Numbered from the stretch's first letter, positions 1 through 9,490 are shown. The stretch: DNA of 64,000 bases from Campylobacter concisus (GCF_003048575.1 NZ_PIRZ01000001.1:62001-126000), one strand, 5' to 3'. Program-made: numbers and translations. Notes: a model not told the origin generated them from the sequence alone.

Positions 1-1
1 T

Positions 2-535
2 TATACAGTTTTAGAGCTTGCTGGAAAAAATATATATATACAAAATGGTTGCAATACTTGCCACTCACAGATGATACGTCCGTTTAAGGCAGAGACTGAT
101 AGATACGGCATGTACTCGCTAAGTGGTGAATTTGCTTATGATCGCCCTCATCTTTGGGGTTCAAAAAGAACTGGCCCAGATCTTATGCGTGTGGGTAATT
201 ATAGAACGACAGATTGGCATGAAAATCATATGTTAAACCCAGCCTCTGTTGTGCCAGGTTCGATCATGCCAGCATATCCATTTTTATTTAAGAAAAATGC
301 TGACATAGAGACTGCTTACGCTGAAGCACTAACTGTTAAAAAGGTCTTTAACACACCTTATGATGAGAAAGATATGCCAGCTCTTGGTACTTTTGAGCAA
401 GCAAATGCTAACGTGAAAGAGCAGGCTGCAAGTATCGTTGAAAATATGAAAGATGAGCAAGTAAAAAGTGCCTTTGCAAAGGGTGAAATTCGCCAGATCG
501 TGGCACTTATCGCCTATCTAAATAGCCTAAAATAG
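2..535 (+). CDS. ccoO: cbb3-type cytochrome c oxidase subunit II, 5'-truncated by the window edge
   Basis: This is the C-terminal part of the monohaem cytochrome c subunit that passes electrons to the CcoN core of the cbb3 high-affinity terminal oxidase. The frame is open from base 2, so the ATG at 71 is internal. The class I haem motif CNTCH lies at bases 47-61, upstream of that ATG, followed by SQMIRPFKAETDRYG, which is typical of CcoO. Met-rich segments that could supply the haem's second ligand follow (HENHMLNPASVVPGS, IMPAYPF). The protein acts in the periplasm on an N-terminal membrane anchor, which must lie outside the window. ccoQ follows after 9 bases, so the order is (ccoN)-ccoO-ccoQ-ccoP. 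Confidence 0.95.
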   Translation, partial: YTVLELAGKNIYIQNGCNTCHSQMIRPFKAETDRYGMYSLSGEFAYDRPHLWGSKRTGPDLMRVGNYRTTDWHENHMLNPASVVPGSIMPAYPFLFKKNADIETAYAEALTVKKVFNTPYDEKDMPALGTFEQANANVKEQAASIVENMKDEQVKSAFAKGEIRQIVALIAYLNSLK

Positions 536-544
536 GAGTTAATA

Positions 545-754
545 ATGGATATTAGAGAACTTCAAGCTTATGGCTATTTTATTTTGACAGCATTTTTAGC
601 TATCACTTTGTACGCTTATTTTTTTCACCTTTACAAAAGTGAAAAGCAAGGTAGAAGAAATTATGAGAAGTATTCGAAATTAGCCCTAGATGATGAGATC
701 GGTAGTAAAATTTTAGAGCAAAAGGCTACAAAGGAGAGCGTATGCAATGGCTAA
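545..754 (+). CDS. ccoQ: cbb3 oxidase small subunit CcoQ/FixQ
   Basis: A 69-residue single-span protein between ccoO and ccoP. It has one hydrophobic helix at about residues 10-30, ending in the FFHLYKSEK-type boundary common in CcoQ, then a charged cytoplasmic tail. CcoQ stabilises the cbb3 complex and is not catalytic. Its last 13 bases overlap the start of ccoP, which suggests translational coupling. The call rests on size, topology and position, because sequence conservation in this family is low. Confidence 0.88.
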   Translation: MDIRELQAYGYFILTAFLAITLYAYFFHLYKSEKQGRRNYEKYSKLALDDEIGSKILEQKATKESVCNG

Positions 755-1605
755 ATTTAGAAGATAATATAAATTTACTTGCGTTAATAGGTGCCATCTT
801 AATTATCGTACTAACTGTCGTTGTAGCTGGCAAGTATGTTGGTCAAATGAAAGTTAAAAAAGATGAAAGCGTAGAGCTTAGCGAGCACAACTGGGATGGG
901 ATAGGCGAGTATAAAAACCCAGTTCCATTTGGTTGGGCGATAGTTTTTTTACTAACTCTTGTTTGGGCTATTTGGTATTATTTACTTGGTTATCCACTAA
1001 ATTCTTACTCACAAATCGGTGAATATAATAAAGAAGTAAAAGAAGCAAACGCTAAATTTGAAAAAGAGTATGCAAACCCAAGCAAAGAAACGCTTCATGC
1101 TATGGGGGAGAGCGTATTTTTGGTGCAATGCTCAGCATGTCATGGCATCACAGGCGATGGCATTGGTGGCAAAGCTGCAAATTTACAAATTTGGGGTAGC
1201 GAACAAGGAATAGTCGATACGATACTAAATGGCTCAAAAGGGCTTGATTATCCTATGGGTGAGATGCCAGCAGGGCTAGCCGATGCTGATGGAGCAAAGG
1301 CTATCGCAGCTTATGTTGCAAAAGAGATAAGTGCTATAAAAAGTACAAAAAATGAAAATTTAGTAGCTATGGGAAAAGAGCTTTACGTAGCTTGTGCAGC
1401 TTGTCATGGAGATGACGGCAAAGGCATGGATGGTATGTCGGCTGATCTTAGTAAATATGGTTCAAGTGAGTTTATCGTAGATGTACTAAATCGTGGTAAA
1501 AACGGCAACATCGGTGTTATGCCTAAATTTAATGACGGCAGACTAAATGAGATACAACAAAAAGCAGTTGGCGAATATGTCATATCGCTATCAAAGGGCG
1601 AATAA
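742..1605 (+). CDS. ccoP: cbb3 oxidase dihaem cytochrome c subunit III
   Basis: A 287-residue membrane-anchored dihaem cytochrome c, the electron entry subunit of cbb3 oxidase. It has an N-terminal transmembrane helix (about residues 10-30), the CcoP signature NWDGIGEYKNPVPFGW, and a second helix (about 54-75). Two cytochrome c domains follow, with haem motifs CSACH (about residue 129) and CAACH (about 217) and distal Met candidates in MGEMPAG and IGVMPKF. It overlaps ccoQ upstream and shares one base with the next gene, so it sits inside a compact operon. Length and architecture are normal. Confidence 0.95.
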   Translation: MQWLNLEDNINLLALIGAILIIVLTVVVAGKYVGQMKVKKDESVELSEHNWDGIGEYKNPVPFGWAIVFLLTLVWAIWYYLLGYPLNSYSQIGEYNKEVKEANAKFEKEYANPSKETLHAMGESVFLVQCSACHGITGDGIGGKAANLQIWGSEQGIVDTILNGSKGLDYPMGEMPAGLADADGAKAIAAYVAKEISAIKSTKNENLVAMGKELYVACAACHGDDGKGMDGMSADLSKYGSSEFIVDVLNRGKNGNIGVMPKFNDGRLNEIQQKAVGEYVISLSKGE

Positions 1606-1817
1606 TGGAAAATAAAAATAGAAACATCTTTGCTTTAAATGGCATTAGCGGTTATTTGGTGGCAGTTTTGCTTTTGCTATCTATCCTTGGCGTACTTACT
1701 TATATTGGTATTGGCTTGCAAAAAGATGTAGCAACCAAACCTTACTCATTAAAAGATGCAAGTAACATTGAGATGAAGAGCGTTGATAACGCTAAACACG
1801 TCATTATAAAGGAGTAG
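1605..1817 (+). CDS. DUF4006-family small membrane protein, cco-linked
   Basis: A 70-residue protein with one transmembrane helix (about residues 16-38) and a short polar C-terminus. From memory it matches the DUF4006 proteins that follow ccoP in Campylobacter and relatives. No catalytic motif is visible. Its first base is the last base of ccoP, so translation is coupled. A role in assembly or stability of the cbb3 oxidase is inferred from position only. Confidence 0.75.
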   Translation: MENKNRNIFALNGISGYLVAVLLLLSILGVLTYIGIGLQKDVATKPYSLKDASNIEMKSVDNAKHVIIKE

Positions 1818-1819
1818 TG

Positions 1820-1921
1820 ATGCTAGGCATAATAGAAAAAGCCATAATCTTGCTTATAGTTGTTGCAGGGGCTATTTGTGCGTGGTCAGTGCTTACATCA
1901 AACCACCTTTTTGTAGGCTAG
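1820..1921 (+). CDS. 33-residue single-span membrane peptide in the cco operon
   Basis: A short open frame starting with ATG two bases after the previous stop and preceded by GGAGTAGTG, a good ribosome binding site. It reads MLGIIEKAIILLIVVAGA and continues hydrophobically, ending in SNHLFVG. Nearly the whole product is one membrane helix. It fills the gap between the DUF4006 gene and the next gene exactly, with the downstream GTG three bases after its stop, which argues for a real gene. Function unknown. Confidence 0.6.
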   Translation: MLGIIEKAIILLIVVAGAICAWSVLTSNHLFVG

Positions 1922-1923
1922 GT

Positions 1924-2493
1924 GTGAGAAAATTTATACTCATTTTTATATTTTTGCTCTCACAAAGTTTGGCTTTGGGAGCAAATTTTGTGATAAATAA
2001 TGATGAAATTCTAAGCCAAAAAGTAAGTGTAAAGCTAAACGAGATCGGCAGTGAGCTTTATGCAAAAAGCGGTATAAATTTAGCAGTTGGCGTATATAAA
2101 GATGGTGAGCTAGAAGCTCTTTTTAAAGAGCAAAATCTTAGCTCGCCTTATGCCTTTTTAGCTCTTATCAGAGATAAAAAAAAGGTAGAAATTTTTGCCG
2201 ACAGCAAAACCTCACAGCTCTTTAACAAGGAGCAAATTTTAAGTCCTAATCCAGAATCAGGCACCATCATCCCCATTTTAGTTTCAAAAAATGGCAAAGA
2301 CGTCTATAACGCCGCTATCTTAAACGGCTACGCAGATATCGCCGAGCAAATCGCATCTAGCTTAAATTTACAGCTTGAAAGTAGTGTTGGAAATTCAAAT
2401 AAAACTACGTTAAATTTTTTAAGATTTTTCATCTATGGTTTGGTTGCATTTTTTATAATTGTTATCTTTTATAAAAAGGTAAAAAATGGATAA
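1924..2493 (+). CDS. exported membrane-anchored protein with TPM-like domain
   Basis: The preferred start is the GTG at 1924, giving 189 residues beginning VRKFILIFIFLLSQSLALGA, a clear signal peptide. The frame also opens at a TTG at 1876, but that start would overlap the small peptide gene. The mature region (NNDEILSQKVSVKLNEIGSE onward) has the alternating pattern of TPM (YgcG-type) domains and is followed by a C-terminal helix (about residues 162-182) and a Lys-rich end. This predicts a periplasmic domain tethered to the inner membrane. It overlaps the next gene by 8 bases. Its role is not established; the context suggests oxidase biogenesis. Confidence 0.65.
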   Translation: MRKFILIFIFLLSQSLALGANFVINNDEILSQKVSVKLNEIGSELYAKSGINLAVGVYKDGELEALFKEQNLSSPYAFLALIRDKKKVEIFADSKTSQLFNKEQILSPNPESGTIIPILVSKNGKDVYNAAILNGYADIAEQIASSLNLQLESSVGNSNKTTLNFLRFFIYGLVAFFIIVIFYKKVKNG

Positions 2494-2956
2494 AAAAACC
2501 TTTTGGCCTTATGCTATCGTGCTTAGCTTCATTGCTATCATTATCGCTTGCGCAGCAACGATCATCATAGCGCTGAAACATCCAGTCGAAATGGATAGCT
2601 CTTATATGCAAAGCTACCAAAATGTCGATGAAAACATAACCTTTATCAAAGAGAGTGAAAAACGCTTTGATGAGAAATTTGATCTAAAATTTGAGCCAAA
2701 TTTTAATGCCCTAAATGCTAAGTTTAAATTTCATCTAACTCCTAAAAAAGGAGAAATTTCAGCTTTAAAATATGAAATTTTACTCACTCGCCCACAGACA
2801 AATAAAGAAAATAAAATTTTAAGAGCTTCATGGCAAGAAAATGATCTAGTAAGCGAAGAAACAAGTCTACAAGAAGGCAGGTGGCAGCTACTTTTAAGGC
2901 TAAGTGACACTAATGATACAAGGTATTATAAATTTGATCTTAATGTCACAAAATGA
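2486..2956 (+). CDS. FixH-like membrane protein
   Basis: A 156-residue protein with an N-terminal helix (about residues 8-30) and a periplasmic beta-rich domain. It ends the cco-linked operon. Sequence pattern and location fit the FixH/CcoG-associated accessory proteins of cbb3 oxidase operons, where FixH is linked to copper delivery or oxidase maturation. No Cys or clear His/Met copper motif is visible, so the copper role is not supported by this sequence itself. It overlaps the preceding gene by 8 bases. Confidence 0.6.
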   Translation: MDKKTFWPYAIVLSFIAIIIACAATIIIALKHPVEMDSSYMQSYQNVDENITFIKESEKRFDEKFDLKFEPNFNALNAKFKFHLTPKKGEISALKYEILLTRPQTNKENKILRASWQENDLVSEETSLQEGRWQLLLRLSDTNDTRYYKFDLNVTK

Positions 2957-2967
2957 TCTTAAAATCG

Positions 2968-3000
2968 TAGCTTTGGTATCTGGGAAAGATTTCAAAGCTA
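2968..3000. terminator. possible bidirectional terminator hairpin
   Basis: Perfect 8-base arms TAGCTTTG (2968-2975) and CAAAGCTA (2993-3000) lie between the convergent FixH-like and flavin reductase genes. The 17-base loop is long and there is only a weak T run after it, so this is a modest candidate. Confidence 0.35.
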
Positions 3001-3079
3001 GATTTAAATTTTAATAAACTAATCTTTTTGGCTAAATTTAAAACCAAAATACTAAGTTTTTATCAAATAAAACTATAAA

Positions 3080-3667
3080 TCAAATCTCTTTAAATCCAAA
3101 ATTTAATCCCAAACGCTCGCAAGTGCCGACATATTCTTTAAATTTATAGATTAGTGGATGCCATTTTTGCGTATCTATCTTTTCATCTTTTAGTAAATTT
3201 TCATCTACAAAAATGCCTGTAATCTTACAAGTAACGATGCTAAACCACTCTTTTAACTCTATCTTTTCTACAACCGTTTCTATCTGTATCTTGCACTCTT
3301 TTATCCTGACGGTTTTTGCATTTATGCCAGGCTCTTTGCTGAGATTTGCCACCTTAAATTTATCGTGCTCGTAGGTGTAGCCAAGATTCTTTTTTTCTTC
3401 TGGCACGTTACTATCACCAGTTAGTTTTTCCATTTTTTGCACAGCTTCTAGCAGGCTTTCGTCACATAAATTTAGCGTGATATCTGAACCATTTTTGATA
3501 TTTTTAAAGCCTTGATTTTCAATGCCTATGCCAAGTACCACTGTATTTCCTAACGTCCAAGAAGATGAAAGCACCGTGATATCATCGTTTGCGTTTTTAT
3601 CTTTTGTGGTAGCCAGCAAAACCGGAAAGCCATAGTAAAAACCTTGTCTGTTTAACTCTTTATGCAT
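3080..3667 (-). CDS. flavin reductase-like FMN-binding split-barrel protein
   Basis: A 195-residue cytoplasmic protein with the flavin-reductase-like fold. The N-terminal segment GFPVLLATTKDKN is followed by ITVLSSSWTLGN (a flavin phosphate contact region in the family) and VLGIGIENQGFKNI. Members bind FMN and often reduce flavins or act as small oxidoreductases; the partner is unknown here. It is a single gene, divergent from addB and convergent with the cco operon. The start ATG at 3667 is the only good one. Confidence 0.75.
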   Translation of the reverse strand: MHKELNRQGFYYGFPVLLATTKDKNANDDITVLSSSWTLGNTVVLGIGIENQGFKNIKNGSDITLNLCDESLLEAVQKMEKLTGDSNVPEEKKNLGYTYEHDKFKVANLSKEPGINAKTVRIKECKIQIETVVEKIELKEWFSIVTCKITGIFVDENLLKDEKIDTQKWHPLIYKFKEYVGTCERLGLNFGFKEI

Positions 3668-3817
3668 TTTTGCTTCTTTTTTGTGATTGTAGCTTTTGGC
3701 TCTTTAAGGCTTAAAATTTTAATGTATTTAGATAAAAATTTAAAGCTTTACCTAAGCGTAAAAAGCGCTCTTTTATCAGCATTTAGCTATCATTGCTTAA
3801 AAATTTAAGAGAGAAAA

Positions 3818-6163
3818 ATGCATAACCTAAACCAACTTTTTGTATTTACAAACTCGCGTAAGATTCGTGAATTTAATGCAAGTTTTAATGATGAGCTAAT
3901 CCCAAAAAGCCTAAGTATCGCTGAGTTTTATAAAAAGGTAGTTTATGTAGACGGTAGGTTTGAGATTGATAGCACCTATGCTTTAGTGCTTATGAATAGA
4001 GCCTGTGCCAGTGTCAAAAAGGCAAACTCGGTTCTTAAAATTCCAACTGAGTTTTTTGAATTTTTGAAAAATAATGACTATCTTTTTTCATTTTTTAAAG
4101 AGCTAGCTATTAGTAAAAAGAGTATCGCTGAGATCAAATTTAACGATATTTACGCTAATTTTGAGGAGCATTTAAACATACTTGAAGAGGTTTTAAAAGA
4201 GTATGAGAGCTTGCTTGATAGAGAAAATCTCTACGATGATATAACCTTGCCAAAAATTTACTCCATTAATGAAGGCTATATCAGAAGCTTTAGTGAAATT
4301 TCACTGCACATAGATGGCATTTTAAGTGAATTTGAGTGGGAAATTTTAGAGAAAATCTCAAAGCTAACTACGCTAAAAATTATCTTTCAAACCAGTGTTT
4401 TCAACACAAAGCTAATCAATAAAATAAAGCAAATTTCAGCTATTAGCGAGATTGAAAATTACAAAAAATATGAGCTAAATTTAAAGACAAATGAGCTAAT
4501 TTGCTTAGAAAATATCAAAAAATTTGAGCCAGTTTTAGAAAAGCGATTTGCGACTAGAAGCCTGCAATGTGCCTACGCTATGGTAAAGGCGAGCGAGTTT
4601 GTGCGTGAGGGTATAAAGCCTGAAAACATCGCTGTCATATTGCCAGATGAGAGCTTTAGTGAAATTTTAAGGCTTCATGATAGCAATAAAATTTTTAACT
4701 ACGCTATGGGCGAGAGCTTTAAAGATACAAAATTTTATGAGACGCTTTTTTACATTACAAGAGCGATCAATGAAGAGGCAAGGCCGGTTTTTGATCAAAG
4801 TAAGTGTGAGAGCTACGAGGAGCTTGGCTTTATCTTGAACACACTTGGCGTAAGCGAAGAGCTTTTTAATAAATTTAAATCAAGCTATTTTGACCTTTGC
4901 GACTTTACTAAATTTAAAGAGCTAATAGACGAGCTTTTAATGCTTGAAAATGAGCCAAGATGCGAAGAAAAGCTTGCGCTTGAGCTCTTTAGGATTGAAA
5001 ATTTATGTAGGTATTTTAGCTTTAGCTTAAAGCAGTTAAGTGAAATTTTTTTGCTAAATATCTCGCGCCTTAGCATCGATGATGTGGGTGGCGGAAAGAT
5101 CAGTGTCATGGGCATGTTAGAGAGTCGCGGAATGAAATTTGATGGTGTGATCATAGTTGATTTTAATGATAACTTTATCCCAGCAAGAAGCACAAATGAG
5201 ATGTTTTTAAACTCAAAAGTGAGGCAAAAAGCAGGGCTTATAAGCTACCTTGAGCGTGAAAATTTGCAGAGATTTTACTACGAAAGTCTTATAAATAATG
5301 CCAAAAAGGTCGCCATAAGCTGTGTTTTAAATGAAGAGAGTATTCCTTCAAGATTTTTTAAAAATTTCAAAACAATAAAAGATGAGAAATTTAGTGACGA
5401 GGCGTACTTAAAATTATTTTTAAAAGGAAGTACAAGCCTAAATTTAAGCGATGATGAGATCATTTTGGAGCATGATTTTTTCACTAAACCGCTATCATTT
5501 TCTACACTAAATTTATTTCTAGCTTGCCCAAGAAAGTATTATTACGCAAAGATAGCTGGTATAAAAGGAGCAAAAGCAATAGCAACTGAGCCAGGATCTA
5601 AGCAGGGAAATAGCGTGCATAAGGCGCTTTATGAATACTACACAAGTGATTTTTATAGACAAAAAAATACCTTTGATCTGGCTATTTTTAAAGAAATACT
5701 TGCAAAGCAAGATTTTTCTTCGCTTGAGCTTGAGATTTGGTCGCAGAAATTTAAAGAATACGCAGAGTTTGAAAATGAACGCTTAAGTGCTGGCTTTAGG
5801 GTGCTTGAGTGTGAAAAAGATATAGAGAGTGATTTTTGTGATGTAAAGATAAAAGGCATTATCGATAGGATCGATGCTAGCCCCGATGGTGAGCCTTTTA
5901 TACTTGATTATAAAACTGGTGAGGCAAATGCGAACTCGCTTCAGCTTGCATTTTATGAAGTACTTTATGGTAGCGAGGTAAAAAGTGCTTATTTTGCCCT
6001 GAAGAATGAACCTGTGCTTATCAGCTCGAAGAAAAGTGTGGATGATCTAAAGGCCGAGATAGAAAATCTAAAGAGTATAAATAATACTAAGATAAATTTT
6101 GAAAGAAAGAGCGGAGCTTGTAAATTTTGCGAGTATGCCATACTTTGTAGGAGAGAGTTATGA
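3818..6163 (+). CDS. addB: AddB-type PD-(D/E)XK nuclease subunit with Fe-S cluster
   Basis: A 781-residue partner of AddA in the helicase-nuclease that resects double-strand breaks for RecA loading. The C-terminal nuclease shows GIIDRID (about residue 679) and LDYKTGE (about 697), the metal-binding Asp and catalytic D-x-K of the RecB nuclease family. A lone Cys in LACPRKYYY (about 568) plus CKFCEYAILC at the extreme C-terminus (about 767-776) reproduces the Cys...CX2CX5C arrangement that holds a 4Fe-4S staple in AddB. The N-terminal half is a degenerate helicase-like region without a clear Walker A motif, as in AddB. Its stop overlaps the addA start by four bases. Confidence 0.9.
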   Translation: MHNLNQLFVFTNSRKIREFNASFNDELIPKSLSIAEFYKKVVYVDGRFEIDSTYALVLMNRACASVKKANSVLKIPTEFFEFLKNNDYLFSFFKELAISKKSIAEIKFNDIYANFEEHLNILEEVLKEYESLLDRENLYDDITLPKIYSINEGYIRSFSEISLHIDGILSEFEWEILEKISKLTTLKIIFQTSVFNTKLINKIKQISAISEIENYKKYELNLKTNELICLENIKKFEPVLEKRFATRSLQCAYAMVKASEFVREGIKPENIAVILPDESFSEILRLHDSNKIFNYAMGESFKDTKFYETLFYITRAINEEARPVFDQSKCESYEELGFILNTLGVSEELFNKFKSSYFDLCDFTKFKELIDELLMLENEPRCEEKLALELFRIENLCRYFSFSLKQLSEIFLLNISRLSIDDVGGGKISVMGMLESRGMKFDGVIIVDFNDNFIPARSTNEMFLNSKVRQKAGLISYLERENLQRFYYESLINNAKKVAISCVLNEESIPSRFFKNFKTIKDEKFSDEAYLKLFLKGSTSLNLSDDEIILEHDFFTKPLSFSTLNLFLACPRKYYYAKIAGIKGAKAIATEPGSKQGNSVHKALYEYYTSDFYRQKNTFDLAIFKEILAKQDFSSLELEIWSQKFKEYAEFENERLSAGFRVLECEKDIESDFCDVKIKGIIDRIDASPDGEPFILDYKTGEANANSLQLAFYEVLYGSEVKSAYFALKNEPVLISSKKSVDDLKAEIENLKSINNTKINFERKSGACKFCEYAILCRREL

Positions 6164-8979
6164 AAGATTTTTTAGCCCTAAAAGCAAGTGCTGGAAGCGG
6201 GAAAACATTCGCTTTAAGCGTTCGTTATATCGCTTTGGTGCTTAGAGGCGAAAATATAAACGAGATCATCGCTCTAACCTTTACCAAAAAAGCGGCCAAT
6301 GAGATGAAAGAGCGCATAATCGCAACTTTTTTGGACTTGCAAAACAAAAAAGACGAGCTTGATAAGCTTTGCAAAGAGCTTAGTTTGAGCCAAGATGAGG
6401 TCATAAAAAGACGCGATGAGAAGCTTGATAGGTTTTTGCAAAGTGAGTTAAAAATTTATACATTTGATGCATTTTTCTCTGGAATTCTAAAGAAATTTAG
6501 TCAAAATTTAGGGCTTAGTCCTGACTACAGCGTGCAAGATAGTCTGCAAGACCTGGCGTGGAAAAAATTTGTAAAAGAGGCAAGCAAAGATCAAAAGCTT
6601 CTTAGTGAGCTTGCACTCATGATGATAATCTCAAGCCAAAAAGAGGCGAGTTTTTCGCAGACTTTGGCTAAATTTTATGAGAGCTTTGGTGGTGAGCTAA
6701 AAGATAGTGGTGCAAGCTATCCAGATGATAGCAAGGTAAGAGCAGCGCAAAAGGAGATAAATGAGCATATAGCCTTGCAAAATGGTGCTAGCGATACGGC
6801 CAAAAAGACATTTAGTGAGCAAAATTTATTTGAGCTTTTTAAAAATAAGGTCTTTGAAAGAGAGAGCCTAGATTACCGCACTTTTAGTAAAATTTATACA
6901 AGTGAACTTGATAGGCTCTTTAACGAGCTAAAAGAGGCGGCAAAAGAGTATATTTTGGAGGTTGAAAGATACAGACTTAGCGGCTTTAGCAAGCTCTTAA
7001 ACGTTTATAAATACTCAAATTTAGAGCTAAATAAAGAGATAAACGCTTTAAGTTTTGCTGATATAAATAAGCTGGTCTTTAAGCTTTTGGTTGAAAATTT
7101 TGATAAAGATGTGCTTTACTTTAGGCTTGATGGCCGCATAAATCACCTTTTGATAGATGAGTTTCAAGATACAAATGTGATCCAATATGAGATCATCTTG
7201 CCAATTATCACTGAAATCGTTTCAGGATACGGACAAAACGGACTTGGAAGCTTTTTTTATGTTGGAGATACGAAGCAGAGTATCTATAAATTTAGGGGCG
7301 GTAAAAAAGAGCTTTTCGATAAGCTTGGAGAGAAATTTGAGCAAATTTTGGTGGAAAATTTGCCTAGCAACTACCGCAGTTTAAAGGCTTTAGTGAAATT
7401 TAATAACGCTATTTTTGAAGAAATTTATCATAGATATGGGCTTAGCTTTGAGCCACAAGAGCCAGCTAAAAAAGATAAGGAACTAAGCTACAAAGTAAGT
7501 GGCGAGTGTCCTTATTTTGAGGTCAAGGAAGATGACTATGGCTACTTGCGTGTGCTAAGTTACGAAGATATCGCGGGTGCAGTCGTTTTACAAGTAAAAG
7601 AGCTACTTGCTGCTGGCGTAAATGCAAGTGAGATAACTGTGCTTTGCTGGAAAAATAGTGACATCAGCCTCATCTCAGAGGTGCTTAGCAGTGAGGGGAT
7701 AAAAAGCATAAATGAAGGCACCTTGGAGCTAAAGCGAACACCGTTTGTTGCAGCGATCATCGAGTATTCGAAATTTTGTCTTTTTGGTGAAGAAATTTAT
7801 GAAAAAAATGTAAAAGCACTTGTAGATACAAATCCTAAAAGGCTAAAAATAAAAGCCGAAGATAGTGCGACAAAAAGCCTATTTTATCTAGCTAAAAATT
7901 TATACATAAATATGGCTGATATTGATATTCTAAGGCTTTTTGAGCTAAGTAGTAGCTATAAAAATTTAAGCGATTTTATCTTTAATCTTGAAAATTTCAG
8001 CTCTAAAATCAGCCCAAAAAGCAGTGACGGCGTGAGAGTGATGACCGTGCATAAGTCAAAGGGGCTTGAGTTTGCTCACGTGATAGTTTGTGATATGATG
8101 AGTAAGGGCAGGGGCGATGACTCAAACTTTATAACAGAATATAGCGAAAAAGGCGAGTGGATAGTAAAAAGCCGAATTTCTGGCAGAGAAAATTTTGACC
8201 CTGAGTATGCTGGCGTGTTAGAGCAAATGAGAGAGCTTGAGAAGCAAGAAAATATCAATAAAATTTACGTTGCTTTCACTAGAGCTACAAAGTCGCTTAT
8301 TATCATTAAACAAGCCGCTCCAAGTGGAAATAGTCCTAGCTTTTTTTCTTTTTATACTAGAAGTGATAAAAGCGAAGTAAACGACTATCTTGATCTAAAA
8401 GAGTTTAGCTTTGGCAAAATTTTGCCTAGCAAGAGCGAGCAAAAAGAGGCTACAAAAGATGAAAAAATGCCTGAAATTTTAAAGATAGAAAGGCAAGATG
8501 TAGAGGCAAGAGAGCAAAAAACGAGCGGTAAAAATTTAGAGGCAATCTATTTTGGTTTAGCATTTCACTATTTGCTCGAGATGAGTGAAAAATTTGATGA
8601 AAATTCGCTTTTAAAAGCTAAAAGTTTAATGCTAAATAAATTTTATAAATTTCTCTCACCTGATAGACTTGAAGATGCCTTTAAACGGGCAAAAATGCTA
8701 ATAAATGAGCCAAAATTTTTAGAGTGTATAAAGGATAAAGAAATTTACAAAGAGCAGCCATTTAAAGTAAAAAACGAACTAAAACAAATGGACTTATTTT
8801 GTATTGGAGAGAGCGAAATTTGCGTGATTGACTATAAAACGACAGATAAAAATATTGAGGAAAATAAAAAACAAGTTGGAGAATACAAAGAGGCATTAAG
8901 TAAATTTTATCCAAAGCATAGTATAATCGCCGTCATCTTCTACGCTCTTAATGGAAAAATTTCATATATTGAAGTTTAA
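6160..8979 (+). CDS. addA: AddA/RecB-like UvrD-family helicase-nuclease
   Basis: A 939-residue ATP-dependent DNA helicase and nuclease acting with AddB on broken DNA ends. Motifs appear in order: Walker A ASAGSGKTFA (about residue 9), motif Ia ALTFTKKAANEMKER, motif II LLIDEFQDTN (about 331), motif III VGDTKQSIYKFRGG, motif IV NLPSNYRS, motif V MTVHKSKGLEF, and motif VI IYVAFTRATKSL. A C-terminal nuclease domain carries GLAFHYLLE and VIDYKTTD (about 888-895). All catalytic positions I can recognise are present. Coupled to addB by an ATGA overlap, followed by an 80-base gap before rplM. Confidence 0.93.
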   Translation: MKDFLALKASAGSGKTFALSVRYIALVLRGENINEIIALTFTKKAANEMKERIIATFLDLQNKKDELDKLCKELSLSQDEVIKRRDEKLDRFLQSELKIYTFDAFFSGILKKFSQNLGLSPDYSVQDSLQDLAWKKFVKEASKDQKLLSELALMMIISSQKEASFSQTLAKFYESFGGELKDSGASYPDDSKVRAAQKEINEHIALQNGASDTAKKTFSEQNLFELFKNKVFERESLDYRTFSKIYTSELDRLFNELKEAAKEYILEVERYRLSGFSKLLNVYKYSNLELNKEINALSFADINKLVFKLLVENFDKDVLYFRLDGRINHLLIDEFQDTNVIQYEIILPIITEIVSGYGQNGLGSFFYVGDTKQSIYKFRGGKKELFDKLGEKFEQILVENLPSNYRSLKALVKFNNAIFEEIYHRYGLSFEPQEPAKKDKELSYKVSGECPYFEVKEDDYGYLRVLSYEDIAGAVVLQVKELLAAGVNASEITVLCWKNSDISLISEVLSSEGIKSINEGTLELKRTPFVAAIIEYSKFCLFGEEIYEKNVKALVDTNPKRLKIKAEDSATKSLFYLAKNLYINMADIDILRLFELSSSYKNLSDFIFNLENFSSKISPKSSDGVRVMTVHKSKGLEFAHVIVCDMMSKGRGDDSNFITEYSEKGEWIVKSRISGRENFDPEYAGVLEQMRELEKQENINKIYVAFTRATKSLIIIKQAAPSGNSPSFFSFYTRSDKSEVNDYLDLKEFSFGKILPSKSEQKEATKDEKMPEILKIERQDVEAREQKTSGKNLEAIYFGLAFHYLLEMSEKFDENSLLKAKSLMLNKFYKFLSPDRLEDAFKRAKMLINEPKFLECIKDKEIYKEQPFKVKNELKQMDLFCIGESEICVIDYKTTDKNIEENKKQVGEYKEALSKFYPKHSIIAVIFYALNGKISYIEV

Positions 8980-9018
8980 ATGCTACTTAATTTAAGCTTT
9001 ATAAAAGCATTCTTTAAA

Positions 9019-9024
9019 TACAAT
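9019..9024 (+). promoter_or_regulatory. candidate -10 box for rplM-rpsI
   Basis: TACAAT sits 36 bases upstream of the rplM ATG in the short gap after addA, preceded by an A/T-rich stretch in the style of Campylobacter sigma-70 promoters, which depend mainly on the -10 box. Confidence 0.4.
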
Positions 9025-9059
9025 CACAACTCAAAAATTAACTTGGCAAAGGTAAGAAA

Positions 9060-9488
9060 ATGACAAAAATAACAAAGCCAAACGAAGTTAAACGAGACTG
9101 GATCGTTGTTGATGCAGCTGGTAAACGTTTTGGTAGATTGCTAACTGAGGTAGCAACTATACTTCGTGGCAAAAACAAACCATGCTTCACGCCAAACGTA
9201 GATTGTGGCGACTATGTTATCATCATAAATGCTTCAAAAGTAGAATTTACTGGTAATAACAAAGCTGAAGATAAACTTTATCACAGGCACTCAGGATATT
9301 TTGGTAGCGTAAAAAGTGAAAAATTTGGCGATTTGATAGCAAATAAGCCAGAAAAACTATTTAAATTAGCTGTTCGTGGAATGCTTCCAAAAACTAAACT
9401 TGGAAGAGAGATGATAAAAAAACTAAAAGTTTATGCTGGCAGTGAGCATCCTCATACGGCACAAATAGCTAAAAAAGAAGGAAAATAA
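9060..9488 (+). CDS. rplM: 50S ribosomal protein L13
   Basis: A 142-residue uL13 of normal length. It contains the family segments [41 protein letters not shown] and the C-terminal [14 protein letters not shown]. It assembles early into the large subunit. rpsI follows after two bases; the rplM-rpsI pair is almost universal in bacteria. Confidence 0.97.
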   Translation: MTKITKPNEVKRDWIVVDAAGKRFGRLLTEVATILRGKNKPCFTPNVDCGDYVIIINASKVEFTGNNKAEDKLYHRHSGYFGSVKSEKFGDLIANKPEKLFKLAVRGMLPKTKLGREMIKKLKVYAGSEHPHTAQIAKKEGK

Positions 9489-9490
9489 TT

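Noticed and set aside
71-535. A gene starting at the ATG at 71
   Set aside because: The frame is open to base 2 and the haem motif CNTCH lies upstream of this ATG, so it is internal to ccoO.
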